A stretch of 7,988 nucleotides of DNA from Sulfurihydrogenibium yellowstonense SS-5 (GCF_000173615.1 NZ_ABZS01000068.1:1-7988); one strand, 5' to 3'. Shown: positions 1-7,209, numbered from the stretch's first letter. Translations and numbers: made by a program. Notes: generated by a model from the letters alone, not told the origin.

Positions 1-1435
1 CTATCGTCGTTTGCATCTCATGAATTGTTGAGATTCCTTCATCGTCATGATTGCTTGATTGATTTGTTTGAAGTAGCTTATAGTGATATCCTTCTTTTCT
101 TCTTGTTAAAGTGTTTTGAAAGTTAAACTCTTTATCTTTAATTGAAAGCTCCGTTAGTTGACCTGCTTCTTTGCTATCAAAAATCAATATCAAATTATCT
201 GTATGGACTTTTACCTCTTCGTATCCATCGCAATTTATATCTTTAACTTCAACTTTTTTATGTTTTTTTGTTATTTTTTCAATCTCTTTTTCTGCTTTTA
301 TGATAAATCTATAAGCGTTGCTTCTTAGGTTTGGAAGATAAAGACCACCAAAAATTCCATGCCACAAAACATCATTACATTGAGATTTTAAAAGATTGTC
401 TAAAAAAGCTTGATTTTTCTTATAATCTCTGTAAGAGATTGACAAGTCTAAAAATCTTTTATGTATCCTGTTTGATTCTGGATACTTTACTAAAAAGTTG
501 TGCCAGATGTTGCCTTTTACAAACTTTTCAGACTCTTGACTCATGTTGTTTTTTTCTAAAAATTCTTTTAATTTTTCAAACTTTTCAAAATCTTCTGCAA
601 ATAAACTCCATTCTCCCATTTCATGGTATGAAGTGATAGGAAGGTAAGCTATTCCAAGTGGTTTTTGATTTTCTGAATATTCTTGGTAGTGCGCAAATTC
701 TATGTCCTTTGAATTTGAAATTTCACTTAAAAAGTTTTCTAACCAACCTTGCTGATAAACCCACTGGTAAGTTTTTGGCCAAATTCCAAACTTTTCTCCA
801 TCGTCAAAAATTATTCCTGCCGGATTTTCAGTGTTTGACAAAGTATGCAGATATTCTTTTATTTTATCAACTGTTTTAAACGGAATTAAATATCTAAGAT
901 TTTTATCTATTGGAAAAAGCTTTACTTTGTAGCCGTTTGACTCTGTAATGTAATATCCATAAAGATTTTCTTTTCTAAATCCTGCTGACAAGAAATGATA
1001 ATCGTCTACAATCACATACTCTATCCCAAGATTTACAATATCCGGTATGATGCTACTGTCCCAAACCCTTTCTGTAAGCCATAATCCTTTTGGTGTCTGG
1101 TCAAAGTTTTCTTTGATAAATTTATTTAACTTTTCAATTTGATATTTTCTATCATCTGATGGAATAGCTGCAAGGATTGGCTCGTAGTATCCACCACTAA
1201 AAAATTCTACCTGACCATTAAGTGCTAAATCTTGAAGAAGTTTAAATGTTTCTTTACTGTAATTTTTTATATACTCTAAAAGCCATCCTGAGTAGTGAAC
1301 TGCAAACTTAAATTTTGGATATTTTTTAGCTATTTTTAAAAAAGGTTTATAAGCCTTTTCTATAGCTTCATCGACTACTTCATAAAAGTTTTCAACCGGT
1401 TGATGACAGTGTATTCCAAATAGTAATTTAACCAT
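1..1435 (-). CDS. GH57 4-alpha-glucanotransferase, C-terminus cut by window edge
   Basis: Partial gene: 478 codons read from the ATG at 1435 without a stop to the left edge. The product should be a cytoplasmic enzyme moving alpha-1,4-glucan segments between maltodextrin chains. All GH57 conserved regions are visible: HQP near residues 11-13; WLTERVW at 119-125, whose E122 matches the nucleophile E123 of Thermococcus litoralis glucanotransferase; FDDGEKFGIWP at 210-220, where D212 is the likely acid/base (D214 there); YLPITSYHEMGEWSL near 263-277; and QCNDVLWHGIFGGLYLP at 352-368. From about residue 400 the usual beta-rich domain of this subfamily begins. The T. litoralis enzyme has about 659 residues, so roughly 180 are missing. 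No signal peptide is seen. The start lies 1 nt after the stop of the upstream GH57 gene, with only a weak GGTG-type ribosome site, which implies coupled translation. Some relatives are annotated alpha-amylase, so donor and acceptor specificity is uncertain. Confidence 0.9.
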   Translation of the reverse strand, partial: MVKLLFGIHCHQPVENFYEVVDEAIEKAYKPFLKIAKKYPKFKFAVHYSGWLLEYIKNYSKETFKLLQDLALNGQVEFFSGGYYEPILAAIPSDDRKYQIEKLNKFIKENFDQTPKGLWLTERVWDSSIIPDIVNLGIEYVIVDDYHFLSAGFRKENLYGYYITESNGYKVKLFPIDKNLRYLIPFKTVDKIKEYLHTLSNTENPAGIIFDDGEKFGIWPKTYQWVYQQGWLENFLSEISNSKDIEFAHYQEYSENQKPLGIAYLPITSYHEMGEWSLFAEDFEKFEKLKEFLEKNNMSQESEKFVKGNIWHNFLVKYPESNRIHKRFLDLSISYRDYKKNQAFLDNLLKSQCNDVLWHGIFGGLYLPNLRSNAYRFIIKAEKEIEKITKKHKKVEVKDINCDGYEEVKVHTDNLILIFDSKEAGQLTELSIKDKEFNFQNTLTRRKEGYHYKLLQTNQSSNHDDEGISTIHEMQTTI

Positions 1436-1436
1436 C

Positions 1437-3461
1437 TTACACCATCCAATCATAATCAAAATTTTCTGATATATCTAACATAATTATACTGTAAACAGGC
1501 AGCTTCTGTAAAAGCCGAGAATCTTTCAAGATTTCTATATAAAACTCAAACTTTTTCTCGTTTAAAAGATTTAAAGGTATTTTAATTTCAATTATCTTTT
1601 CGCATGCAGCTTCAACGCCGTTTTCATCTGTATGCTTTTCATTTGAAATCGGTACGGAAAATGAAATTTCTTTATCCGTGATGAAATTTAGTCTTAATAT
1701 ATCGTTTTTTATCTGATTAACACTGGCATCAAATCTGAGATAAAAGTTTTCTTTATCATAGCCATAGTAAAGTTTATTTAATAAAATCTCTGTATTCATG
1801 GATGATAAATCAAAGGTTAAATCTATCTCTCCTGAAAATAGCCATTCAAAATAGTTTGTGATCTTTCCATCAATTGTTGGTGTGATATAGTTTTTCGGCT
1901 TTTTTATGATAGGTTGTTTGAATGTTTGTTTTATCGGTTTGCTTAGCTTAGCTGGTGGCTTTTTGCCAAAAACATCATAAACTTTCATTAGATTAGACCT
2001 AAATAAAAGGTCAAATTTGTCTGCGTAGATGGTAAAATGGTCATCTCCATACCACCAAAACCAATCACTTCCTTCTGCTATGTAGATATATTCTATTGCC
2101 TTCTTATATAAATCATTTTCTTTTTCTGATTCTAAAAAGTTTCTTGTTTCTGATAGATACTCCCACGCCGTGTTTTTCTCCGGATGTCCTATCCATGTTG
2201 TAAAATTTCCGTATATCCAACTGCCGGCTTTTATTGATTCTAAATTTTCAATTTCTACATTTTTTCCCAAGACTTCTGAAAATGTAATGCATTCTATCCA
2301 TCTTTGGTGTGAGATTTCAGAGTACAATCTATTGAAGAAATCTTTACCATTGTTTTTATAAAACTCCCAAGCATTTTCTCCATCAAGAATCACACTTACA
2401 ACTTGACAGTGCTGAGAAGAATTATAGATTGACCTTAAATGAGAGATAAAATCATCCACCGCATTTTTTTCATTCATGTTTTGATATCTAAATCCTATGC
2501 TATCACTTAAATATTTATCTCTAAAAAAAATGTAAATATCTTTATACTTGTAAATTTTATACTTATCTCTTTTTCCTGCCACGTTGTAAAGCACATCTTC
2601 ATCTGTTGCTGTCCATTTTATTTTATGTTCTATAAATAAATCTAATGTTTGATTTGATAAAGAACCTTCGGCTGGCCAAAGTCCATTTGGTTTTTTATCA
2701 AAAATGCTTTGATACTCATCTAAAGCTGCGTTGAGGTGATAAACTGCATCTTCTTTAAAGTTTGCTGTAATTTTAGGTAGAGAGATGTCAGGTTTAGATT
2801 CTTTGGCTGATTCTATGTTTAAAAGTAAAGGTAAGATTGGATGGTAATACGGCGTTGTGGTAATCTCAATCTTTCCTTCGCTTTCAAGGTTTTTGTAATA
2901 TGGAATAATTTCTTTTAAAAAGTTTAATAAAACATTTATGAGCTTTTCTTTTTCTTCTTTAGTAAAATCTTTCCCTTTTTCTAAAAGAGTTTTTATATAA
3001 TGATTATTTTCTCTAAGATAATTACCTGTCCAAGATAGTAAAAAGAGAACTTGTAAATCTAAAAAATCTTGATTAGTTAAATTTTGAGTATTCATATACT
3101 TTTGATGAATCTGAAAGTATCTCGGAATTGGCTTTATCATAGTGGTAAGATTCGCACTAAAAAGTATTCTTAGAAGATATTCTTTTTCAGTATTAGAAAT
3201 TTTATCTACGTCCTTCTTCAATAAGTTTAAGAATTTACAGCTTGAAGGGTTTTCTGAATATATTTGAAGCTGTTTTATTAGAGAAGGAACTAAGTTAAAC
3301 GTTGCTTTTATTTTTTTGTATTTTGAAACAAGCCATGGCATTTCGTAGTAATCTTTTATCCCATGTAAAAACACCCATGGCATTTCAAATTCTCGGGTAA
3401 ATGGGTCTATATACCAAGGTTGGTGCATATGCCATAAAAAACAGAGGTATAGTTTTTTCAT
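1437..3461 (-). CDS. GH57 amylopullulanase/alpha-amylase-like glucan hydrolase
   Basis: A 674-residue protein of glycoside hydrolase family 57, probably cytoplasmic because no signal peptide or membrane segment is seen. Visible motifs: WHMHQP at 10-15 (region 1); LWPAEGS at 261-267, with E265 in the place of the family nucleophile; VILDGENAWE at 357-366, with D360 in the acid/base place; SDWFWWYGDDH at 465-475 (region 5). These match the amylopullulanase/alpha-amylase branch of GH57 rather than the 4-alpha-glucanotransferase branch of its downstream neighbour. Residues 480-515 look like a linker. Residues about 525-674, starting near PTIDGKITNYFEW, look beta-rich and may be the C-terminal DOMON-like or carbohydrate-binding domain often found here. 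The ATG overlaps the Rpn stop codon by 4 nt (ATGA), and a TAA lies in frame just upstream, so the start is fixed. AGGAG lies 14 nt upstream, which is farther than ideal. The exact activity (alpha-1,4 or alpha-1,6, hydrolysis or branching) cannot be read from sequence. Confidence 0.88.
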   Translation of the reverse strand: MKKLYLCFLWHMHQPWYIDPFTREFEMPWVFLHGIKDYYEMPWLVSKYKKIKATFNLVPSLIKQLQIYSENPSSCKFLNLLKKDVDKISNTEKEYLLRILFSANLTTMIKPIPRYFQIHQKYMNTQNLTNQDFLDLQVLFLLSWTGNYLRENNHYIKTLLEKGKDFTKEEKEKLINVLLNFLKEIIPYYKNLESEGKIEITTTPYYHPILPLLLNIESAKESKPDISLPKITANFKEDAVYHLNAALDEYQSIFDKKPNGLWPAEGSLSNQTLDLFIEHKIKWTATDEDVLYNVAGKRDKYKIYKYKDIYIFFRDKYLSDSIGFRYQNMNEKNAVDDFISHLRSIYNSSQHCQVVSVILDGENAWEFYKNNGKDFFNRLYSEISHQRWIECITFSEVLGKNVEIENLESIKAGSWIYGNFTTWIGHPEKNTAWEYLSETRNFLESEKENDLYKKAIEYIYIAEGSDWFWWYGDDHFTIYADKFDLLFRSNLMKVYDVFGKKPPAKLSKPIKQTFKQPIIKKPKNYITPTIDGKITNYFEWLFSGEIDLTFDLSSMNTEILLNKLYYGYDKENFYLRFDASVNQIKNDILRLNFITDKEISFSVPISNEKHTDENGVEAACEKIIEIKIPLNLLNEKKFEFYIEILKDSRLLQKLPVYSIIMLDISENFDYDWMV

Positions 3462-3715
3462 TTAATATTTTCTAACTCCTCAATACTTTTAGCTAATGCT
3501 ACTTTTGTGAAAATTTTGTCTAACTCTTCTATCTCGTTACACTGTTTTATAATCTTTTCTAAGCTCTCCGGCACAGTCCCAAATTTTAGCTGAGTTAATT
3601 TTATTAAATCTTCCTTTTTAGCTTCTAATTTGCCTTCTAATTTGCCTTCTAATTTGCCTTCCATTTTTCCTTTTACCCAACCTTCCATTTTCCATTTTTC
3701 TGTTAAAGTCATCAT
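3458..3715 (-). CDS. Probable internal RpnS-like antitoxin, translated from inside the Rpn gene
   Basis: This is a nested gene in the same frame as the Rpn nuclease, starting at M231 (ATG at 3715; M232 at 3712 is the alternative) and giving 85 or 84 residues. It lacks the nuclease core and holds only the four-residue repeat stretch plus the variable helical tail. GGAGGTGAT, close to a full complement of the 16S rRNA 3' end, lies just upstream: GGAGG is 10 nt before the first ATG and the longer match ends 6 nt before it. Work on E. coli Rpn genes reported that the C-terminal part is made separately, dimerises through a helix carrying four-residue repeats, and blocks the toxic full-length protein. 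The layout here matches that description closely. Expression and inhibition in this organism are inferred. The alternative is that the SD-like run is only the codons for Gly-Gly-Asp. Confidence 0.6.
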   Translation of the reverse strand: MMTLTEKWKMEGWVKGKMEGKLEGKLEGKLEAKKEDLIKLTQLKFGTVPESLEKIIKQCNEIEELDKIFTKVALAKSIEELENIK

Positions 3716-4405
3716 TTTTTCATCACCTCCAACTACTTCTTTTAAAACTTCTTCCACTTTTTCAATATCCTTTTTTACTAATACAATGTAGTCAAAAGCT
3801 AAATACAGACAATCCGATTTATATTCAATCATTAATTTAAAAATCGGTTTAAAGCTTTGGATATCTTCAAAGATATGCTTCATAACAAGTAATGCTGAAA
3901 TTGTGCATACATCTTGATATAGTCTGTTTTTCAAATCTTCATCTGATATTTGATTTAAATCTATAAGCAGGTAGTTTAACTTCAAGCTGTATTTTTCTAA
4001 ATTTTTACTGCTTAAAACAGGCAGAGTTGTAGGTATGTTCCATTTTCTTTCTCCGTGACAAAAGACTATATTAATGATAGGTGGATAATATTGTTTTTCT
4101 TTTGCCGTTTCTTGCCATATTACTGCGTTGTAGTGTAGTAGTTGAGATGGCAAGTCATAATCTATGTAAGATTTATGCTCAAAAATCAGTCTAATAAACG
4201 CTTCTTGGTCTTTAACTTTACATGTGAATAACAAATCAAGTATAAACTTTTTAGATTTTTTAGAGAATTTTTCTGTGTTTACTATGTTAAGTTGCTGTAC
4301 TTCTTCTGCTAAATCTGGAGCAAAAATATCTAAAACGGTTTTCACACTTTTTGGATTGGAAAATATCTGCTTAAAAAACCAATCGTGCGGCTGGATATTT
4401 TCCAT
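3458..4405 (-). CDS. Rpn-family PD-(D/E)XK nuclease, full-length form (RpnL-like; PF04754, 'transposase_31')
   Basis: A 315-residue member of the recombination-promoting nuclease family, often labelled a putative transposase. The N-terminus (HDWFFKQIFSNP, 7-18) is typical. The PD-(D/E)XK core is readable: D57 in FILDLLF, E76 and K78 in IFEHKSY, and Q88...Y92 in SQLLHY, so it looks catalytically intact. Residues 239-262 form four-residue repeats (KMEG, WVKG, KMEG, KLEG, KLEG, KLEA), followed by a helical tail with KFG at 274-276. Rpn proteins cut DNA, and in E. coli the full-length form is reported to be toxic and active in phage defence. The gene sits 3 nt after the nucleotidyltransferase stop, and its own stop overlaps the GH57 start, so it is locked into a sugar operon. 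Its ribosome site is weak (GGAA-like), in contrast to the strong internal one at 3722-3730. No terminal inverted repeats or target duplications were seen, so it is not part of an insertion sequence. Confidence 0.88.
   Translation of the reverse strand: MENIQPHDWFFKQIFSNPKSVKTVLDIFAPDLAEEVQQLNIVNTEKFSKKSKKFILDLLFTCKVKDQEAFIRLIFEHKSYIDYDLPSQLLHYNAVIWQETAKEKQYYPPIINIVFCHGERKWNIPTTLPVLSSKNLEKYSLKLNYLLIDLNQISDEDLKNRLYQDVCTISALLVMKHIFEDIQSFKPIFKLMIEYKSDCLYLAFDYIVLVKKDIEKVEEVLKEVVGGDEKMMTLTEKWKMEGWVKGKMEGKLEGKLEGKLEAKKEDLIKLTQLKFGTVPESLEKIIKQCNEIEELDKIFTKVALAKSIEELENIK
3620..3691 (-). repeat. 12-bp tandem repeats encoding four-residue KxEG-type units
   Basis: Six four-residue units (KMEG, WVKG, KMEG, KLEG, KLEG, KLEA) are encoded by 12-bp units. 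Bases 3622-3661 are perfectly periodic (TTCTAATTTGCC on the plus strand, three exact copies plus partial ends), and flanking units are degenerate. Because the unit is a multiple of three, slippage would add or remove whole four-residue blocks without breaking the frame. The repeats lie just after the putative internal start, so both the long and short Rpn products carry them. Confidence 0.92.
3722..3730 (-). promoter_or_regulatory. Strong internal Shine-Dalgarno (GGAGGTGAT) for RpnS-like start
   Basis: Read on the minus strand, this is a nine-base match to the 16S anti-Shine-Dalgarno, followed by GAAAA(A) and two consecutive in-frame ATG codons. It lies within codons 226-228 of the Rpn gene. 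It is stronger than the ribosome site of the full-length Rpn start at 4405, which has only a short GGAA-like run. Confidence 0.65.
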
Positions 4406-4408
4406 TTC

Positions 4409-6895
4409 CTATTCCATCCATTTGTTTATCTTGTCGATATACTCATTTAAAACAGCTTTTGCTTTTTCTTCTTTGTCAGAATTGACATATAGATGTAAAC
4501 TATCTGCATACTGGTCTGGAAGCATTAATATCCAAGTTTTCTTATCTATAAAGATTTTAACACCATCAACAAAAGATGCATCTTTTCCTATAGCTTCTTC
4601 TGTGAATTTTCTCATCATTTTTCCTTTTAGATTAATAGGGCAAGATACAACTTTATGTTCAAAGTAATGGTTTGGAATAATTTTTTGTATATCTGATATT
4701 TTTTGTTTTGTTTTACTTAACATCTCAAGAATTTTAATAGAAGCAAACATACCATCAAAGCTATAAGACATTTCTGTAAATGTATAATTTCCTTCAAGAT
4801 TTCCAAAGAAGTAATAATCTTTTAAAAAGTTAGATTTTAGACCGATAGTTTTACCTCTTTCTACGATTATATTTTCAAACATCTCATCCATAACCTCCGG
4901 TACATAGACCGGTAAGTAAACTTTAACCTGTCTATTGACTGTTTTATCTATCAAATAAAGTATTATCAAAATAGCAGCTTCATTGTCTAAAATTTCACCA
5001 TTATCTGATATGATTACTACTCTTTGACCGTTTGGATACATTACAAATCCTATATCAGCAGATAATACATTAACCATTTTTGAGATTTCTTCTGCGGATT
5101 TTTTATGAAGAGTTGAGATTTGAGACAATTTTTTCTCATCAAAATAAGCATTTAGAATAATGTTTTCTATTCCGATTGTATTTACTATATCCGGATATAT
5201 GATAGAAGTAGAACCATTTAGCAGGTCTGTGATGATTTTAAATTTATAACTTTTAATGCTTTCTTGGTCTATCAATGATAAAAATTTTTCTTTGTAAGAT
5301 TTCAGTGGCAATGGTTCATCTTTGATTTCTCCTATTTCATTGTAATTTACTCTTCTAAAACTTTCTCTAAAGAATATTCTTTCTATGGATTTTTCTGTAT
5401 TTGTGTCTATCAAAAGTCCGTCGTTGTCGTAGAATAGAATCTCTGTGATTGTTGGATTTTCCGGAGATTGTCTAAAATGAACTCCACCGATCGCATCGGT
5501 ATTTGATAGTAAAAATCTCATAACAGGAAGTGGCATAAGTTTTAAATCTATAACGTTTAAACCTGACCCAAGCAGTCCACCAAGAAAAGACCTTTTTAAC
5601 ATTCTTGAAGCCCTGTGATAATCTCTTGACATTAAAATTGTCTTTCCAAGTGGTAATATAGACCCAAAGCTTGCAGCAAGCTTGGCTGTCATTTCATTAG
5701 AAAGCTCAATATTGGTTCTTCCGGAGACTTTACCACCTTCAAACAATGAAGATTTCCATTTATCACCCCAAATAAGATTACTGCTAATAATAGACCCTTC
5801 TTCAATGAGTTTGTTTGGCCAAATGATAACATCTTTCTCAAATGTTACATTATCTTTTATCTCACAACCTTCTGCTATGATGACTCCGTGCTCGGCTCTT
5901 ACATTGTTTTCTATAATGTTATTATTACAGACAACAGAATTTAAAAATCTGCAATTATCACCAATTTTAACATCCCACCATAAAACACTGTCTTTAATGT
6001 ATGTATTTTTTCCTATATGACAGTTTTTGCCAATAATTACATTTTCAAGTATGGTATTTTCTTCTAATTTTACATTTTCATCTAATACAACTTTACCAAC
6101 GATTTCTAAATTTGCAGGTAAATCTTTTGTTTTTGTGTATAAAACACCGGATGGGTAAACGAGTTTTTCACCTTCAAAATCTATCTTTACTTTTTCTTTT
6201 AAAATGTCTTTATTTACTTCTCTATAACTCTCTGGATTTCCAACATCTCTCCAATAGCCTTTCGCATTATATCCGTAAAGTGTAATTCCTTCTTTCATAA
6301 GCTTAGGGAACAAGTCTTTACTAAAATCAAACGGAATATTATCTGGAATATAATCTAATATCTCTGGTTCAATTACATAAATACCTGTGTTTATCGTGTC
6401 GCTAAAAACTTCTCCCCATCCTGGCTTTTCTAAAAATCTAAGAATTTTTCCATCCTTATCTGTAATTACTACTCCAAACTGCAGCGGGTCTTCAACAGAT
6501 GTTAAAGTGATTGTTAATTTAGAGTTAACAGCGTTATGAAATCCGATTATTTCTTTAAAATCAAAATCTGTAACTAAATCTCCACTTACTACGATAAACC
6601 TTTCATCAAGATACTTTTGTGCTTTTTTTACAGCTCCGGCTGTTCCATAATCATCATCCGGCAGCACATAGTTTATCTTAATTCCTAAATCAGAGCCATC
6701 TTTAAAGTAATTCTGGATAACTTCTGGCTTAAAGTATAATAAGACAACAATTTCATTTATGCCAACAGATTTAAGTTTTTTGATAATGTGTTCCATCATT
6801 GGTTTGTTAAGAATTGGAAGCATCGGTTTTGGAATGCTGTTTGTTAATGGTTGCATTCTCGTACCAAATCCACCTGCCATGACTACTGCCTTCAT
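4409..6895 (-). CDS. Sugar-1-phosphate nucleotidyltransferase fused to left-handed beta-helix and degenerate phosphomannomutase-like domain
   Basis: An 828-residue fusion of the type annotated mannose-1-phosphate guanylyltransferase. Residues 1-235 are a nucleotidyltransferase: AGGFGTRM (7-14) and PKPM (22-25) bind NTP, GTAGAV is at 84-89, SGD (104-106) carries a metal-binding Asp, EKP is at 156-158, NTG at 169-171 and WRDVG at 215-219. Residues about 260-372 are hexapeptide repeats of a left-handed beta-helix. Residues about 385-828 have phosphohexomutase layout, but its catalytic loops are altered. The phosphoserine loop is RQSPENP (475-481, S477 kept), the DGDxDR metal loop is YPNGQR (620-625), the GEESGH sugar loop is TEMSYS (707-712) and the phosphate loop is LPDQYAD (792-798). 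The N-terminal half should make an NDP-sugar, and the C-terminal half is probably not a normal mutase. The sugar and nucleotide are unproven: GDP-mannose by family label, NDP-glucose by context. It is first gene of the operon, with AGGGGGAG 5 nt before the ATG. Confidence 0.88.
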   Translation of the reverse strand: MKAVVMAGGFGTRMQPLTNSIPKPMLPILNKPMMEHIIKKLKSVGINEIVVLLYFKPEVIQNYFKDGSDLGIKINYVLPDDDYGTAGAVKKAQKYLDERFIVVSGDLVTDFDFKEIIGFHNAVNSKLTITLTSVEDPLQFGVVITDKDGKILRFLEKPGWGEVFSDTINTGIYVIEPEILDYIPDNIPFDFSKDLFPKLMKEGITLYGYNAKGYWRDVGNPESYREVNKDILKEKVKIDFEGEKLVYPSGVLYTKTKDLPANLEIVGKVVLDENVKLEENTILENVIIGKNCHIGKNTYIKDSVLWWDVKIGDNCRFLNSVVCNNNIIENNVRAEHGVIIAEGCEIKDNVTFEKDVIIWPNKLIEEGSIISSNLIWGDKWKSSLFEGGKVSGRTNIELSNEMTAKLAASFGSILPLGKTILMSRDYHRASRMLKRSFLGGLLGSGLNVIDLKLMPLPVMRFLLSNTDAIGGVHFRQSPENPTITEILFYDNDGLLIDTNTEKSIERIFFRESFRRVNYNEIGEIKDEPLPLKSYKEKFLSLIDQESIKSYKFKIITDLLNGSTSIIYPDIVNTIGIENIILNAYFDEKKLSQISTLHKKSAEEISKMVNVLSADIGFVMYPNGQRVVIISDNGEILDNEAAILIILYLIDKTVNRQVKVYLPVYVPEVMDEMFENIIVERGKTIGLKSNFLKDYYFFGNLEGNYTFTEMSYSFDGMFASIKILEMLSKTKQKISDIQKIIPNHYFEHKVVSCPINLKGKMMRKFTEEAIGKDASFVDGVKIFIDKKTWILMLPDQYADSLHLYVNSDKEEKAKAVLNEYIDKINKWME

Positions 6896-6900
6896 ATTCT

Positions 6901-6908
6901 CTCCCCCT
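6901..6908 (-). promoter_or_regulatory. Ribosome binding site of nucleotidyltransferase fusion gene
   Basis: Minus-strand AGGGGGAG lies 5 nt before the ATG at 6895. It supports this start, which also places the AGGFGTR nucleotide-binding loop at its usual place right at the N-terminus. Confidence 0.75.
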
Positions 6909-6927
6909 ATCTCAAAAAGGTTAAATA

Positions 6928-6936
6928 ATTATAGCA
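6928..6936 (-). promoter_or_regulatory. Extended -10 promoter (TGCTATAAT) of the four-gene operon
   Basis: On the minus strand, TGC is followed by a perfect TATAAT (6933-6928). No good TTGACA box is present at the normal distance; the best is TTAACA, about 14 nt upstream, which is too close. The extended TG motif could compensate. The expected transcription start is near 6921, giving a leader of about 26 nt. The DNA from 6945 to 6970 is almost pure A/T and could act as an UP element. Confidence 0.6.
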
Positions 6937-7019
6937 TTATTCAGGTATGTTAAAATAATACTTAAATTAAACTCTGGGTGAAGGGTGCTGTAAAAATTTT
7001 TGTAAGTTCACCTTTCTTT

Positions 7020-7052
7020 GTCATCCTGAGGCCGAAGGCCGAAGGATCTCAT
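7020..7052 (-). repeat. Hairpin repeat copy A (inverted partner of copy B)
   Basis: Read on the minus strand it runs ATGAG, then ATCCT-TC-GGCC-TTC-GGCC-TC-AGGAT, then GAC. ATCCT pairs with AGGAT, and GGCC with GGCC, over a TTC loop. In the other copies the outer stem is ATTCT/AGAAT, so here both partner bases have changed together. It faces copy B across an A/T-rich spacer that itself largely pairs. Confidence 0.8.
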
Positions 7053-7081
7053 CTTTTGATTTTTTGATTAAAAAGAAAAAC

Positions 7082-7110
7082 ATGAGATTCTTCGCTTCGC
7101 TCAGAATGAC
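7082..7110 (+). repeat. Hairpin repeat copy B
   Basis: ATGAG is followed by ATTCT-TC-GC-TTC-GC-TC-AGAAT and GAC. It has the same layout as copy A with a shorter inner stem (GC/GC) and the same TTC loop. Copies A and B form one 91-bp imperfect inverted repeat, with the GTCAT/ATGAC ends pointing outward. Confidence 0.8.
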
Positions 7111-7131
7111 GATTTGGATTTTTGCAAGCAG

Positions 7132-7148
7132 TCTCACTCCGGGTGAGA
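7132..7148. repeat. Small separate hairpin between repeat pairs
   Basis: TCTCAC and GTGAGA are a perfect 6-bp inverted repeat around TCCGG. Its ACTCCGGGTGA core resembles ACTCTGGGTGA at 6971-6981 (10 of 11 bases). It may be a remnant of another element or chance; no function is claimed. Confidence 0.4.
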
Positions 7149-7175
7149 AATAAGTGATTTTTATAGAATTTAAAA

Positions 7176-7209
7176 ATGAGATTCTTCGGACTAAAGTCCT
7201 TAGAATGAC
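7176..7209 (+). repeat. Hairpin repeat copy C (inverted partner of copy D)
   Basis: ATGAG is followed by ATTCT-TC-GGACT-AA-AGTCC-TT-AGAAT and GAC. The outer stem is identical to copy B, but the inner stem is a different 5-bp sequence (GGACT/AGTCC), so pairing rather than inner sequence is kept. It lies in the same orientation as B. Confidence 0.8.

Noticed and set aside
331..879. Plus-strand open frames opposite the 4-alpha-glucanotransferase gene
   Set aside because: They lie antisense to a gene with intact GH57 motifs, and their Phe/Leu/Cys-rich products look like reverse-strand shadows. The same holds for the plus-strand frames at 2170, 4224, 5682 and 6759.
3620..3691. The 12-bp repeats as a CRISPR array or origin iterons
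   Set aside because: The copies are directly adjacent with no spacers and stay in frame within a coding region, matching a protein repeat.
3458..4405. Rpn gene as transposase of an insertion sequence
   Set aside because: No terminal inverted repeats or target duplications flank it, and it is fused into the operon by overlaps. The family is now seen as nucleases rather than true transposases.
4860..4900. Internal GGAGG before an in-frame ATG in the nucleotidyltransferase fusion (VPEVMDEM)
   Set aside because: The first ATG is only 2 nt away, which is too close. The next is 11 nt away but would begin in the middle of a domain, so it looks like codon chance.
5310..5340. AGGAG with an ATG 9 nt downstream in the fusion gene
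   Set aside because: The ATG is out of frame with the gene and no matching protein was recognised.
7020..7110. The A-B inverted repeat as a transcription terminator
   Set aside because: Both flanking genes are transcribed away from it, and neither side has a proper U-tract directly after the stem in a useful direction.
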